The notes under the pieces were generated by a model, which made no database searches, had not been told where the DNA came from, and worked only from the letters and a program-made list of their open reading frames with translations. A stretch of 21,517 nt of DNA from Chloroflexota bacterium (GTDB lineage: Bacteria; Chloroflexota; Dehalococcoidia; Dehalococcoidales; Fen-1064), in the NCBI GenBank assembly GCA_026389745.1, contig JAPLHG010000080.1, positions 1 through 21,517 of the forward strand, given 5' to 3'. The first letter of the stretch is position 1, and each line of letters begins with the position of its first letter. A program made the position numbers and the translations under genes. Positions 1 through 6,935 of the stretch are shown one piece after another.

Positions 1-120
1 ATATCTGCCGAAGCGTTCGATTAAACCCCGGCTAGTCGGTCTAACTGTATGAATGGACTGTGCCAGGAGAATGACAATAATAATGATGGCTAATACTATG
101 CCAATAGTAGTTCCTGACAT
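1..120 (-). CDS. SPFH/Band 7 (stomatin-like) protein, N-terminal fragment
   Basis: Only the first 40 codons are in the window; the gene runs off the left edge. The start is ATG at 120-118, preceded by a strong ribosome binding site (GGAGGGAG) about 7 nt away. Residues 3-22 form one hydrophobic helix (IGIVLAIIIIVILLA). It is followed by VRPTSRGLIERFGRY, which closely matches the start of the SPFH domain in stomatin/prohibitin-like proteins, where the 'RGLxERFGxY' segment is typical. Family members are anchored in the membrane by the N-terminal helix and form large oligomeric rings linked to membrane microdomains or to quality control of membrane proteins. The exact subfamily cannot be told from this fragment, and any partner gene such as nfeD would lie outside the window. 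Confidence 0.8.
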   Translation of the reverse strand, partial: MSGTTIGIVLAIIIIVILLAQSIHTVRPTSRGLIERFGRY

Positions 121-602
121 ATGATTAACTCCCTCCTCTATTATTTATAATTTGAATCATTTATGATAATTTCAGCTGTTTTCTCGATATTCTGAGACTT
201 TTATACTGTATTCCCTATGCTACTCGTCTATCAAGGAATTATCAAGTAACATTTCATCGTTTCGTGCAATTAGAAGGCCTCGTTGCTAGACTGCCATTCA
301 GTTCAGTGACCTATGTGACCAGGCTAAAAGCTATGGTAAAAGTTCTTTGTTTCGTCCACTGAGCCCCCCCCCCGAGGGGATTCGAACTAACAGAATCTAT
401 AGCTGCTGATTTACAGAGTGCCCTAACCCAATCGTGCATTGTTTCAGGACACGGTCGACTTTACAAAGAGTTTCATGTAGTGTAAAATCGCTACAAACTT
501 GAAAGGAATACCTGGTGGTGACCACTCAACCTTATTTCTGCGACTTGGGATGATTAATGAGAATCGTGAATGGAAATGAGTTAGAATGATTGTGTCCTGT
601 GA
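121..602. other. Decayed intergenic stretch, no intact gene
   Basis: About 480 nt separate the SPFH gene start from the readable part of the radC relic. The first 240 nt are AT-rich and should hold the SPFH promoter on the minus strand, but I see no convincing -35/-10 pair. A run of ten C residues at 365-374 leads into a tRNA-like relic (listed separately). The open frame on the minus strand at 444-740 is the antisense image of the radC relic and is not accepted as a gene. Confidence 0.5.
368..442 (-). pseudogene. tRNA-like relic, possibly tRNA-Tyr
   Basis: Read on the minus strand, this stretch has a D-arm-like segment (GCACGATTGGGTTAGGGC), an anticodon-loop-like CTGTAAA (anticodon GTA would be Tyr), a longish variable region and a T-loop-like GTTCGAATCCCCT. 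The order and spacing are those of a tRNA. However, the anticodon stem has several mismatches, the T-stem does not pair, and no 5' acceptor strand matches the 3' G-run. I therefore read it as a degraded tRNA or a fragment left by recombination, not a working gene. The Tyr identity rests only on the loop sequence. Confidence 0.35.
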
Positions 603-770
603 ATCTTCGCCCATAATCATCCGTCCGGTAATATCTCCGCATCCGAGCAGGATATCAGCTTGACGAGAAGACTGGTGGAAGCCGGGCAAATCATCGGCAT
701 TGATGTCCTCGACCACGTCATCGTTACGGATAATAATCATTTGAGTATGAAGGCGAAAGGGTTATTTTGA
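603..770 (+). pseudogene. radC: radC 3' relic (JAB/MPN domain C-terminus)
   Basis: The plus-strand frame ending at TGA 768-770 encodes 55 residues that match the C-terminal end of RadC. It has the JAB-domain metal motif HNHPSG (612-629), then SEQDISLTRRLVEAG, then IIGIDVLDHVIV and a closing SMKAKGLF, all in the canonical order. Upstream in the same frame the sequence still resembles RadC (NDCVL, then IFA just before HNHPSG), but it is interrupted by TGA at 600-602 and by an earlier TAG. No N-terminal helix-hairpin-helix region is visible, so the gene is truncated and inactivated. It ends 3 nt before the ATG of the next gene, and its last codons contain that gene's only visible ribosome-binding site. 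RadC-type proteins are common on mobile elements as well as chromosomes. Confidence 0.8.
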
Positions 771-773
771 CAT

Positions 774-2396
774 ATGGAGACTTTTAAGGGTTTTACTCTA
801 ACGAAGAAGAAAATAGTTTTTTGTCTTTTATTGCCGCTATTAATTATTTCACTGGTTCTCAGTAGTTGTCAACCTGCCACAGAGACTACAGCTACAACTT
901 ACAATAGTAATGCGGTTCTCAACCTCTACGGCATCGACCCGCTGACACTTGACCCGGCGGTCGCCGGTGAGGCTACTTCCCAGGAGTACATTCTTCAAAT
1001 CTTCAGTGGATTGATAACATTGGATGATAATCTGCAACCGGCGGCGGATATTGCTAAAAGTTGGAAAGTCAGTGGCAATAGTACGGTATATACTTTTACA
1101 CTCCGACAGGGTGTTAAATTCCAAGATGGTCGGGGGGTAAAAGCAGACGATTTTAAATACTCATGGGAACGCGCCTGTAATCCGACGACCGGCTCACAGA
1201 CTGCCGCCACATATCTCGGTGATATTGTGGGTGTAAAGGAGATGTTGGCTGGTGAGGCGAGTTCGATAAGTGGTGTTAAGGTGATTAATGATTACACTCT
1301 TCAGGTTACCATTGATGCCCCTAAGTCATATTTTCTGTACAAGCTTACCTATACCACTGCTTTTGTGGTGGATAGAAACAATGTCAGTCAGGGTGCTAAT
1401 TGGTGGAAACAGCCCAATGGCACCGGCCCGTTCAAGCTGAAACAATGGTCCGCAAATTCCTCCCTCGTCCTAGAAAGAAACCCGCTTTTCTACGGCGAGA
1501 TGGCAAAAGTAGCTTCTGTCAATTATGAGTTGTGGGCAGGTGTCCCAATGCGGATGTATGAGATGGGGCAGATAGACGTTACCGATGTCTCATTGCCGTA
1601 TATCGACCAGGTTACCGATAAGTCTGGGTCTTACTATACTCAATTAATGACCGTTCCTGAATTGAGTTTCTATTACATTGAGTTCAATTGTACCAAGCCG
1701 CCATTCGATGATGCTAATGTCCGTCGTGCCTTCTCGATGGCAATCGATAAAGAGAAGCTGGTATCTCTGGTGTACAAGGATATGATGCAAAAGGCGGATG
1801 GTATTTTACCGCCGGATATACCTGGCTATAACTCCCAACTGAAAGGGTTGGAGTTTAATCCTCAGCAAGCCCTCGAACTAATCAAGGCATCCCAATATGG
1901 TGATGTCTCTAAATTACCATCTATTACCATTACCACTGCGGGCTACGGTGGAGCGATATCATCGTATCTGGAAGCCATCGTTAATGAATGGCGGCAGAAC
2001 CTTGGAGTAGAAGTTACCGTGCGTCAAATCGACCCAGAGAGATTCCTGTATCATATGGAAGACGAATTGGATGAGATGTATGATACTGGTTGGATTGCTG
2101 ACTACCCGCACCCTCAGGATTTCCTGGAAACTCTTTTTGCCAGCAATGCACAAAATAACTATGGTGGGTACAGTAATTTAGAGGTGGATGCTCTGCTGGA
2201 GAAAGCCGGTGTGGAGCCTGATAGTGCCAAAAGCCTGACGATGTACCAGCAAGCGGAGCAAATACTGGTGGATGATGCTGCCTGTTTGCCTTTATGGTTC
2301 GGGAAAAACTATGTGCTCGTCAAACCGAATGTGAAAGGCTACAATCCCACCGCGATGGGTTATCCTAAGCTGAATGAGGTCTCAATCAACAAATAG
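774..2396 (+). CDS. ABC transporter substrate-binding lipoprotein, peptide/nickel family (SBP family 5)
   Basis: A 540-residue extracytoplasmic solute-binding protein of the OppA/DppA type. Residues 10-32 form a lipoprotein signal: a basic TKKK segment, a hydrophobic core, then the lipobox LSSC with Cys32 as the lipid-modified residue. The mature part has family hallmarks: a PLTLDPAVA-type opening, TSQEYILQIFSGLITLDDNLQPAADIAKSW, VYTFTLRQGVKFQDG, NGTGPFKL, and RRAFSMAIDKEKLV. It is expected to bind short peptides or a similar ligand outside the membrane and deliver it to an ABC permease. No permease or ATPase gene lies nearby, so it is an orphan here and its ligand is unknown. A modest AAAGGG site sits 12 nt before the ATG, inside the radC relic. 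The length is full for the family. Confidence 0.92.
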   Translation: METFKGFTLTKKKIVFCLLLPLLIISLVLSSCQPATETTATTYNSNAVLNLYGIDPLTLDPAVAGEATSQEYILQIFSGLITLDDNLQPAADIAKSWKVSGNSTVYTFTLRQGVKFQDGRGVKADDFKYSWERACNPTTGSQTAATYLGDIVGVKEMLAGEASSISGVKVINDYTLQVTIDAPKSYFLYKLTYTTAFVVDRNNVSQGANWWKQPNGTGPFKLKQWSANSSLVLERNPLFYGEMAKVASVNYELWAGVPMRMYEMGQIDVTDVSLPYIDQVTDKSGSYYTQLMTVPELSFYYIEFNCTKPPFDDANVRRAFSMAIDKEKLVSLVYKDMMQKADGILPPDIPGYNSQLKGLEFNPQQALELIKASQYGDVSKLPSITITTAGYGGAISSYLEAIVNEWRQNLGVEVTVRQIDPERFLYHMEDELDEMYDTGWIADYPHPQDFLETLFASNAQNNYGGYSNLEVDALLEKAGVEPDSAKSLTMYQQAEQILVDDAACLPLWFGKNYVLVKPNVKGYNPTAMGYPKLNEVSINK

Positions 2397-2479
2397 TATC
2401 GGCTGATTACTTTTCTCGCTTTGGCCTTCGGATCCCATTTTCTTCTTTTCATGGCTGCTTTCTCCCTGTTACTAGCCAT
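2360..2479 (-). pseudogene. Possible transposase OrfA N-terminal relic
   Basis: A 39-codon minus-strand frame starts at ATG 2479 with an AAGGGAG site 4 nt upstream. Its first 25 residues include MKRRKWDPKAKARKV, which resembles the opening of IS3-family OrfA helix-turn-helix proteins (basic, then W-x-P/A-x-x-K-x-K-x-x-V). After that the frame runs into the antisense of the substrate-binding protein gene and stops, so at most the first 25 residues are genuine. I read it as the stump of an insertion sequence cut off at about 2397-2405. The match is short and made from memory of the family, so it could be chance. No terminal inverted repeats were identified. Confidence 0.4.
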
Positions 2480-2528
2480 TTTACTCCCTTAACCTACCCC
2501 CTGTCTTAATGGAGAGCAGTATATTGAC

Positions 2529-2553
2529 ATACCAGCCAGTGTTCTGGCGGTAT
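2529..2553. other. Hairpin downstream of the substrate-binding protein gene
   Basis: A 10-bp stem (ATACC and GCCAG pairing with CTGGC and GGTAT, one bulged A) closes a TGTT loop. It could slow or end transcription coming from the plus-strand gene that stops at 2396, but no clean U-run follows, so it is not called an intrinsic terminator. Confidence 0.35.
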
Positions 2554-2604
2554 CCTGTTTCTCATATTGCTGGACTGGGGACTCGATTTTAGCGTTCATT
2601 AACG

Positions 2605-2654
2605 AAAGCATAAAAGCCCCCCGTTTTTATGTATCACGGGGACTTTTATGCTTT
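2605..2654. terminator. Bidirectional terminator-like hairpin between the SBP gene and tRNA-Ser
   Basis: An inverted repeat with arms AAAGCATAAAAG...CCCCG and CGGGG...CTTTTATGCTTT encloses a 13-nt loop, with only a small 2x1 internal bulge. The A-rich outer left arm and T-rich outer right arm give a stem followed by U-rich sequence on both strands. It lies 7 nt beyond the CCA end of tRNA-Ser on the minus strand and also faces plus-strand transcription from the substrate-binding protein gene, so it suits a terminator shared by convergent units. Confidence 0.6.
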
Positions 2655-2660
2655 ATAATT

Positions 2661-2748
2661 TGGCGGAGGGGACAGGATTCGAACCTGCGGTCGCTTTCAC
2701 GACGACGGTTTTCAAGACCGTTACCATAGTCCGCTCGGTCACCCCTCC
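2661..2748 (-). tRNA. tRNA-Ser(UGA)
   Basis: An 88-nt class II tRNA with CCA encoded (2663-2661). The acceptor stem GGAGGGG/CCCCTCC pairs perfectly. The anticodon stem ACGGT/ACCGT encloses the loop CTTGAAA, giving anticodon TGA (2714-2712), which reads UCA serine codons. A long variable arm, typical of tRNA-Ser, and the T-loop GGTTCGAATCC are present. It lies 59 nt downstream of serS on the same strand and so may be co-transcribed with the enzyme that charges it. Confidence 0.95.
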
Positions 2749-2807
2749 AGGGAAAACCTAACAGCTAATTATACAGAGATTGGGCGAGAAATGCCTATCT
2801 AGAGTTG

Positions 2808-4049
2808 CTACTTAATCACCTTTGCTCTAACAAAATCTTGCAGGACTTCAGGCACGGCAATGGTGCCGTCTGCCTGCTGGTAATTCTCCATAACAGCAAT
2901 CATAATTCTCGGTAGTGCCAGACCACTACCATTGAGGGTGTGAACATACTGAGGCTTAGCATCCGGCGCAGGACGGTAGCGGATGTTGGTACGGCGCGCC
3001 TGAAAATCACCGCAATTAGAACAGGAACTGACCTCGAGCCATTCCTGACAACCCGGTGCCCAGACCTCAACATCGTAGGACATCGTAGAGCCAAAACCAA
3101 TATCGCCGGTGCACAGTTGCAAAATGCGGTAGGGTAATCTCAATCTCCGGCACACGTCTTCGGCGTCCTGCACCATCTTTTCCAGTTCTTCGCCGGATTT
3201 TTCGGGTTCGGTGAATTTGTACATCTCCACCTTATCGAATTGATGTCCGCGCTTGATGCCGCGGGTATCCTTGCCGGCGGACATCTTTTCCCGACGGAAA
3301 CAGGCGGTGTAGGCGACATAGTGGAAAGGCAACATTCCCGGCGGGATGATTTCGTCACGGTGGAGATTGGTCAGTGGCACTTCGGCGGTGGGCACCCACC
3401 AATAGTCCTCCTCGGCATCGTGATAGAGGTTATCGGCAAACTTGGGCAATTGTCCGGCGCCGACCAAACACTCTCGCTTGACCATACAGGGCGGGTAAAT
3501 CTCAGTATAACCATGCTCGGTGGTGTGCAAATCAAGCATAAAGACAATGAGCGCTCTCTGCAATCTCGCTCCCAAACCACGCAAGACATAGAACCTTGTT
3601 CCCGATAGTTTCACGCCACGGCCGAAGTCAATGATATTGAGTGATTCGCCCAGTTCCCAGTGGGGTTTCAGGCCAAAGGGGAGTTTTTTCGGTTCTCCCC
3701 ATTTGCGAACAACAACATTTTCGCTGGAATCCTTACCTAAAGGCACCGCAGGGTTGGGGATATTGGGCATCTGGAGCAGGAGGTCGGTGAGCTTGTCATC
3801 CAGATTTTTTGTCTCTTCCTCAAGGTTTCTGATTTTGGTACGTAATGCCCTGCCTTCTTCGGCGGCGTCTGCCTGTCTTTCACGTGAGGTTTGTTTGTGA
3901 TTGCGTCGTAGTTCTTCCAGTTCGGTAACTTTCTGCCGGCGTTCGCCGTCAATCCGGAGGATTTCATCCAGCGGTGCCGTATCATGACGGTTAGCAATCG
4001 CCTGCCGCACAATTTCGGTATTTTCACGGATAAATTTTAAATCTAACAT
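2808..4049 (-). CDS. serS: Seryl-tRNA synthetase
   Basis: Cytoplasmic class II aminoacyl-tRNA synthetase that charges tRNA-Ser; 413 residues, normal length. The N-terminal part (about residues 1-105, rich in E/K/R heptads) is the long coiled coil that grips the tRNA-Ser variable arm. The catalytic domain shows the TAEVPLTN segment, motif 2 (FRREKMSAGKDTRGIKRGHQFDKVE region) and motif 3 (NGSGLALPRIMIAVMENYQ). I chose ATG at 4049 (MLDLKFIREN) instead of the GTG at 4058. AGGTGG sits 5 nt before the ATG while the GTG overlaps that site, and MLDLKFIR is the usual SerRS start. tRNA-Ser lies just downstream. No T-box leader is visible. Confidence 0.97.
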   Translation of the reverse strand: MLDLKFIRENTEIVRQAIANRHDTAPLDEILRIDGERRQKVTELEELRRNHKQTSRERQADAAEEGRALRTKIRNLEEETKNLDDKLTDLLLQMPNIPNPAVPLGKDSSENVVVRKWGEPKKLPFGLKPHWELGESLNIIDFGRGVKLSGTRFYVLRGLGARLQRALIVFMLDLHTTEHGYTEIYPPCMVKRECLVGAGQLPKFADNLYHDAEEDYWWVPTAEVPLTNLHRDEIIPPGMLPFHYVAYTACFRREKMSAGKDTRGIKRGHQFDKVEMYKFTEPEKSGEELEKMVQDAEDVCRRLRLPYRILQLCTGDIGFGSTMSYDVEVWAPGCQEWLEVSSCSNCGDFQARRTNIRYRPAPDAKPQYVHTLNGSGLALPRIMIAVMENYQQADGTIAVPEVLQDFVRAKVIK

Positions 4050-4103
4050 GTTGTCCACCTTTGGTGTAAACTCTAATATCTAAGTCCTAAATTCTAAACC
4101 ATC

Positions 4104-4192
4104 ATTGTCACCCTGAGTGAAGCGAAGGGTCTCCTTACCTACTGAGTGGTGAAGGAGATTCTTCAGGTACTTCGTAACTTCAGAATGACATT
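4104..4192. repeat. Imperfect palindromic dispersed repeat (TGTCACCCTGAG type)
   Basis: The left arm begins TGTCACCCTGAGTGAAGCGAAG and continues GGTCTCCTT. The right arm, read in reverse complement, begins TGTCATTCTGAAGTTACGAAG and includes AATCTCCTTC. The two halves form an imperfect inverted repeat of about 89 bp ending in TGTCA/TGACA. Elements with this consensus recur between genes in many bacterial genomes, and I recall them as frequent in Dehalococcoidia-like assemblies. They behave like REP or MITE-type sequences. Only one copy of this type is in the window, so its repeat status rests on prior knowledge. Confidence 0.6.
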
Positions 4193-4277
4193 GGGTGCTA
4201 TGGCTATTAGCTTTTCCTGTATCTCCTATTCAACCCACCATTCCGACTCAAGTCGTAATCCAGACTACTTCTGCGGG

Positions 4278-4324
4278 ATTACCGGGTCAAGCCTTTTGGC
4301 TGAATCAGGCTGAAGCCCGATAAT
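4278..4324. terminator. Possible terminator hairpin after lysS
   Basis: Outer arms ATTACCGGG/CCCGATAAT (one mismatch) enclose AAGCC/GGCT pairings; a compact alternative is AGCC-TTTT-GGCT at 4290-4301. It begins 27 nt after the lysS stop on the minus strand. There is no pronounced U-run, so it may be an mRNA 3' structure and not a true intrinsic terminator. Confidence 0.35.
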
Positions 4325-4350
4325 GACATTTGAAATAATTGGTGTTTCTT

Positions 4351-5832
4351 TTATTCTATTTTCTCCTTCAGTTGCGGGAACAGAATGACTTCTCTGATTG
4401 ACTGGCTGTTTGTGAAAAGCATCACCAGTCTATCGATGCCCATGCCCAGTCCGCCAGTCGGGGGCATGCCGTATTCCAGCGCCAACAGGAAATCTTCGTC
4501 AATTGTTTCTTTCTCATCGTGTTGTTGATGTTCTTTCGCCTGCTGTACGAAACGCTCACGCTGGTCTAGAGGGTCGTTCAATTCTGTGAAGGCATTGGCA
4601 ATCTCCATCCCGCCGGCAAAGGCTTCAAATCGCTCTGCAACGCGCTCCTGACCGGGTTTACGCTTGGCAAGAGGCGACATTGATACCGGGTAATCCAGTA
4701 AGAAAGTAGGCTGGATGAGTTTTGGCTCCACAAAGGTAGAAAGCAACTCGTCCACCAGATGCGCCCAGTTCTTCTGTGGGTCAACCTCTATTCCCTTTTC
4801 CTTCATCTTCGCCCGTAGTAAATCAACATTCGGATGCTGTACAAAATCAATACCACTATGCTGGTTGATGGCATCCCGCAGGGTCATCTTTTGCCACGGC
4901 GTTTTGAAGTCAATGGTTGTGTCTCCAAATTTTACGCTGATTGCGCCCAGCGCCTCTTGAGCAATCGAGGAAACCATCTCTTCTACTCTGTTCATCACAT
5001 CGTTGTAGTCGGCATATGCCTCATAACTCTCCATCATTGTGAATTCAGGGTTATGTTTGAAAGAGATGCCCTCATTGCGAAAGATGCGCCCAATCTCGTA
5101 CACTTTGTCAAAACCGCCGATAATTAACCTCTTCAGATACAATTCCAGCGCAATTCGCATGTACAAGTCACGGTCAAGTGTATTATGGTGAGTAATAAAA
5201 GGCTTGGCTGCGGCACCACCCGCCTCCGGCTGGAGAATGGGGGTTTCTACTTCCATGAACCCATTGCCATCCATAAAATGCCTCACTGCACTGACAACCT
5301 GACTGCGGAGGCGGAAGGTTTTCTTGACCTCTTCATTGGAAATGAGGTCAAGATAGCGCTGGCGGTAACGGATTTCAACGTTGCTCAGCCCGTGCCATTT
5401 TTCGGGTAATGGCTGGAGCGATTTTGATAGTAAAGTCAACGTTTTCACTCTGACGGTGGGCTCTTTGCTTCTGGTACGGAAGATAACTCCTTCCGCCCCG
5501 ATAATATCCCCGATATCCAATTCTTTCAGCAAGGTAATGCTTTGTTCGCCCAGTTCGTTCTTGCTGAGGAATAGCTGGATTTTGCCTGAACTGTCATGAA
5601 TGTCCATAAAGGAAATTTTACCCATAACACGGTTCGCCATAATGCGCCCAGCGATACTGACTTCACCCGTTTCCGCCTTGCCTGATTGTTCCTGTTGTGT
5701 CAGCAGTTCCGCTGCTTGTTGTGTAGTATGAGTACGGTGATAGCGGGGCGGGTAAGGGTCAATGCCCATTGCGCGGATATTAGCCAGTTTTTGCAGTCTC
5801 TGTTCTGAAATACAGCCAACTCTTGAAGTCAT
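4351..5832 (-). CDS. lysS: Lysyl-tRNA synthetase, class II
   Basis: Cytoplasmic class II LysRS that activates lysine and charges tRNA-Lys; 493 residues, the usual bacterial length. An N-terminal OB-fold anticodon-binding domain (VSIAGRIMANRVMGKISFMDI...GKIQLF) is followed by the class II catalytic core. Motif 2 appears as IGRIFRNEGISFKHNPEFTM and motif 3 as PTGGLGMGIDRLVMLFT, with the usual IREVILFPQ near the C-terminus. I chose ATG at 5832 over the upstream GTG at 5841: GGTGAG lies 8 nt before the ATG and would sit directly against the GTG. Repeats flank the gene on both sides, so it may be a separate transcription unit between recO and serS. Confidence 0.97.
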   Translation of the reverse strand: MTSRVGCISEQRLQKLANIRAMGIDPYPPRYHRTHTTQQAAELLTQQEQSGKAETGEVSIAGRIMANRVMGKISFMDIHDSSGKIQLFLSKNELGEQSITLLKELDIGDIIGAEGVIFRTRSKEPTVRVKTLTLLSKSLQPLPEKWHGLSNVEIRYRQRYLDLISNEEVKKTFRLRSQVVSAVRHFMDGNGFMEVETPILQPEAGGAAAKPFITHHNTLDRDLYMRIALELYLKRLIIGGFDKVYEIGRIFRNEGISFKHNPEFTMMESYEAYADYNDVMNRVEEMVSSIAQEALGAISVKFGDTTIDFKTPWQKMTLRDAINQHSGIDFVQHPNVDLLRAKMKEKGIEVDPQKNWAHLVDELLSTFVEPKLIQPTFLLDYPVSMSPLAKRKPGQERVAERFEAFAGGMEIANAFTELNDPLDQRERFVQQAKEHQQHDEKETIDEDFLLALEYGMPPTGGLGMGIDRLVMLFTNSQSIREVILFPQLKEKIE

Positions 5833-5936
5833 ATTAACCACTCACCAATTTATTTGATAGCATTATATTAACACAATGAAGGTAAATCCTAAATACCGAG
5901 TAGTATTGAAATACAAAAATACAATTTAACTGTTTT

Positions 5937-6073
5937 TGTCATTGCGAGAAGTCCCTCAGGGACGACGAAGCAATCTAGGACGTGAGGATAGGGAGGGAAG
6001 TAATGTGTATATGTATTGGCTAATTCAGTGTGGGCATGCAGACTGCGAGTCCCGATCGGGACTCGCAGTGACA
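5937..6073. repeat. MITE-like element with terminal inverted repeats TGTCAYTGCGAG
   Basis: The ends TGTCATTGCGAG (5937-5948) and CTCGCAGTGACA (6062-6073) are inverted repeats with one mismatch, bounding 137 bp with no coding capacity. Inside the left end, AGTCCCTCAGGGAC is a small palindrome. The right end contains a perfect 28-bp palindrome at 6042-6069 (ACTGCGAGTCCCGATC and its complement). The TGTCATTGCGAG...GACGAAGCAATCT consensus is a dispersed repeat I associate with Dehalococcoidia-like genomes. No transposase and no clear target-site duplication are visible. Confidence 0.65.
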
Positions 6074-6082
6074 ATAGGCTAG

Positions 6083-6111
6083 CCGTCATACCGACTTACT
6101 CGGTATGACGG
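6083..6111. repeat. 11-bp stem hairpin (CCGTCATACCG)
   Basis: CCGTCATACCG and CGGTATGACGG form a perfect 11-bp stem around the loop ACTTACT. It lies 20 nt beyond the recO stop on the minus strand, where it could end the dnaX-recO transcript. It lacks a U-run and looks more like another dispersed palindrome next to the MITE-like element. Confidence 0.5.
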
Positions 6112-6130
6112 TATGGTATTGCTTAACAAC

Positions 6131-6931
6131 TTAAGGCTGATAAACCTTTTTCTCCTCAGCACCGGGTTGTTTCATCTGTTCCTTAAGTTCGTCCAGCCAA
6201 TTGGCGGATTTTACCTCACGCTCCAGCAGGTATTTGAGGTAACTTCGCGTGATGCTCTCCAGTTCATAGGATAATGAGGCATCTATTTCCAACCGACCGA
6301 CTGCGGCATAGCCATTTCCTTGAATAAACCTGAGCACTTTGAGGGCATTGACGGAAATAGGGCGAGCAAAAGGCTGATTCAGACGGCATACCGGGCATAA
6401 TGTACTGCCGATACTGGCACAAAAAAAATTGGTAATTGGACCTAATGGCTGATGACATGTAACACACTCCTGAAGTTGCGGACGGTAGCCGGATGCTCCC
6501 AGCAGGTGAATTTCAAAGTAGCGTAATAGTAGTTCTTGATTATTTGTCTGACAGAGACTTTGCAGAGTCTCCAGCAACAAACGGAACAAGGCTTCGTCCT
6601 CAACATGGTCGGCAGTAAACTGGTTGACCAGTTCAATAACATAAAGACCATAGGATGTCAGCCAGAGGTCGGTTTTCAAGGGCAGAAAGCCGTTAATCGT
6701 CTGACTACCGATGACGGTATCCAGATTACGCCCTCGCGCCAGCGTGACCTGACTGTGTGTCAGAAGTTCCAGATGTCCAGCTAGTTTACTCTTGGGACGG
6801 CGTACACCTCTGGCGACCGCCTGAATCTTGCCCAAATCAGGCGTATACATAGTGAGAATTCTATCCGCCTCGCCCAGTTTGGTCTTCTTGATGATAATGG
6901 CTTCGGTCTGGTAGTTTCTTGGTCGGAACAT
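6131..6931 (-). CDS. recO: DNA repair protein RecO
   Basis: Member of the RecFOR pathway: binds DNA and SSB, anneals strands and, with RecR, helps load RecA at gaps. The 266-residue protein begins with the OB-fold domain (TEAIIIKKTKLGEADRILTMYTPDLGKIQAVARGVRRPKSK, the usual RecO opening). A helical C-terminal part follows with a four-Cys zinc site (CVTC...CPVC). I chose ATG at 6931, 4 nt after the methyltransferase stop, over the TTG at 6958, which lies inside that gene. The matching start MFRPRNYQTEAII suits the family. recR is three genes upstream in the same run, so recO and recR are probably co-expressed. Confidence 0.95.
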   Translation of the reverse strand: MFRPRNYQTEAIIIKKTKLGEADRILTMYTPDLGKIQAVARGVRRPKSKLAGHLELLTHSQVTLARGRNLDTVIGSQTINGFLPLKTDLWLTSYGLYVIELVNQFTADHVEDEALFRLLLETLQSLCQTNNQELLLRYFEIHLLGASGYRPQLQECVTCHQPLGPITNFFCASIGSTLCPVCRLNQPFARPISVNALKVLRFIQGNGYAAVGRLEIDASLSYELESITRSYLKYLLEREVKSANWLDELKEQMKQPGAEEKKVYQP

Positions 6932-6935
6932 TTTG

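Larger units (their letters stand above)
4050..4350. other. serS-lysS intergenic region
   Basis: About 300 nt without a gene. It holds a dispersed palindromic repeat (4104-4192) and a hairpin after lysS (4278-4324), both listed separately. A possible weak serS promoter on the minus strand is TTGACC (4292-4287 region) with a poor -10. I found no T-box consensus and no small ORF worth calling. Confidence 0.5.
5833..6130. other. recO-lysS intergenic region filled by repeats
   Basis: About 300 nt between recO and lysS. Most of it is a MITE-like element (5937-6073) and a short hairpin (6083-6111), listed separately. The remaining 100 nt next to lysS are AT-rich and presumably hold its promoter, but no clear -35/-10 pair is visible. 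An open frame at 5889-6089 on the minus strand is made of repeat sequence and is not accepted. Confidence 0.5.

Noticed and set aside
444..740. Minus-strand open frame of 98 codons as a hypothetical gene
   Set aside because: Its upstream half is the exact antisense of the RadC C-terminus on the plus strand, and its start has no ribosome binding site.
4050..4350. T-box leader upstream of serS
   Set aside because: No GGGTGGNACCGCG-type antiterminator sequence is present on the minus strand; the space is a dispersed palindrome and a hairpin.
5889..6089. Minus-strand open frame of 66 codons
   Set aside because: It consists of the MITE-like repeat sequence and has no coding features.
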